This document shows, piece by piece, positions 21,047 to 21,231 of a stretch of 21,231 bases of DNA; within the stretch, counting starts at the first letter, position 1; every line of letters begins with the position of its first letter. The notes below the pieces were generated by a model. It did no database searches, was not told where the DNA came from, and was given only the letters and a program-made list of their open reading frames with translations. Position numbers and translations under genes: made by a program. The stretch is from a virus, in IMG/VR virus record IMGVR_UViG_3300015366_000115, positions 1-21,231 of that record; one strand, 5' to 3'.

Positions 21047-21231
21047 AGAATACCCTTCTAGATAACTTTTTAATTTGACGGCAGTGAGATTGGATGGGGC
21101 AAGAGGCGAAACCAGTTTTTTTAAATTCTAAAAAAATTCTAATGTTCTGAAAAAAATTCTAAGTTTATATGTATAGTTAGAATTTTTTTGATGAGGGGTT
21201 GGGTGGTGTAAGTCATTGATATATATATATA
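21047..21231. other. Non-coding control region at the right edge (divergent promoter or origin candidate)
   Basis: No gene is supported here. The stretch 21073-21115 is relatively GC-rich (GACGGCAGTGAGATTGGATG and onward) and ends in a T run. Then come TTCTAA at 21126, 21137 and 21157, TTCTGA at 21145 and an inverted TTAGAA at 21177. The window closes with GATGAGGGGTTGGGTGG and a TA run. The layout fits a switch between leftward genes and rightward genes beyond the window, or an origin. Confidence 0.5.
21150..21189. repeat. Perfect 13-base inverted repeat around a promoter-core copy
   Basis: AAAAAAATTCTAA (21150-21162) and TTAGAATTTTTTT (21177-21189) are exact inverted copies with 14 bases between them. 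The core TATATGTATAGTTA (21166-21179), shared with the 21010-21046 element, lies in the centre facing right. The arms hold a single GC pair each, so a strong RNA terminator is unlikely; an operator or DNA-unwinding site is more plausible. Confidence 0.8.

Noticed and set aside
1-21231. Plus-strand genes and large out-of-frame ORFs
   Set aside because: All plus-strand frames of 60 or more codons lie opposite well-supported minus-strand genes, lack ribosome sites and show no family motifs.

Overview
The window looks like the leftward early and replication arm of an AT-rich tailed bacteriophage (or a prophage or metagenomic phage contig). Every supported gene lies on the minus strand. Genes are short and tightly packed, with many ATGA, TAATG or 8-base overlaps, and they share a near-identical ribosome-binding junction (AGGAGAAGTGAAATG and variants). 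I see no structural, packaging, lysis, integrase, tRNA or rRNA gene. The DNA polymerase, zinc-binding protein, RecB-like nuclease and HNH-like protein resemble families common in marine and freshwater phages. The host cannot be named from the sequence.

Layout in the direction of transcription, from high to low coordinates. (1) 20.93-21.23 kb: a non-coding control region with a promoter-like element facing left, a related element facing right inside a 13-base inverted repeat, and TTCTAA boxes. (2) 19.4-20.9 kb: small early proteins, mostly under 75 residues, followed by a second copy of the promoter-like element and of a CCACG-N4-CGTGG dyad. (3) 14.5-19.4 kb: a phage MoxR/VWA cassette made of a DUF3150-like protein, a MoxR-type AAA+ ATPase, a small membrane protein, a DUF2201-like HExxH plus VWA protein, and two unrecognised proteins. 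(4) 11.5-14.4 kb: an unknown 307-residue protein, a small HExxH protein, a VRR-NUC nuclease, four small proteins and a DUF3310 protein, closed by a terminator. (5) 10.1-11.5 kb: a nested gene duplication with two membrane micro-proteins. (6) 1-10.1 kb: the replication block, with a family A DNA polymerase, a C-terminal-only sigma-70-like protein, a second sigma region 4-like protein, a Cas4/RecB-type Fe-S nuclease, an HNH-like protein, an SNF2/DEAD-type helicase, a four-cysteine protein that may bind single-stranded DNA, a helix-turn-helix protein and a primase-helicase that runs off the left edge.

The replication block supplies priming, unwinding, synthesis and nuclease processing. The sigma-like and helix-turn-helix proteins probably retune host transcription. 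The MoxR/VWA cassette is the least understood part. MoxR-VWA pairs elsewhere remodel or activate other proteins, and the client here is unknown. Together with the adjacent HExxH protein and the two unrecognised proteins it is the best candidate for an undescribed system.
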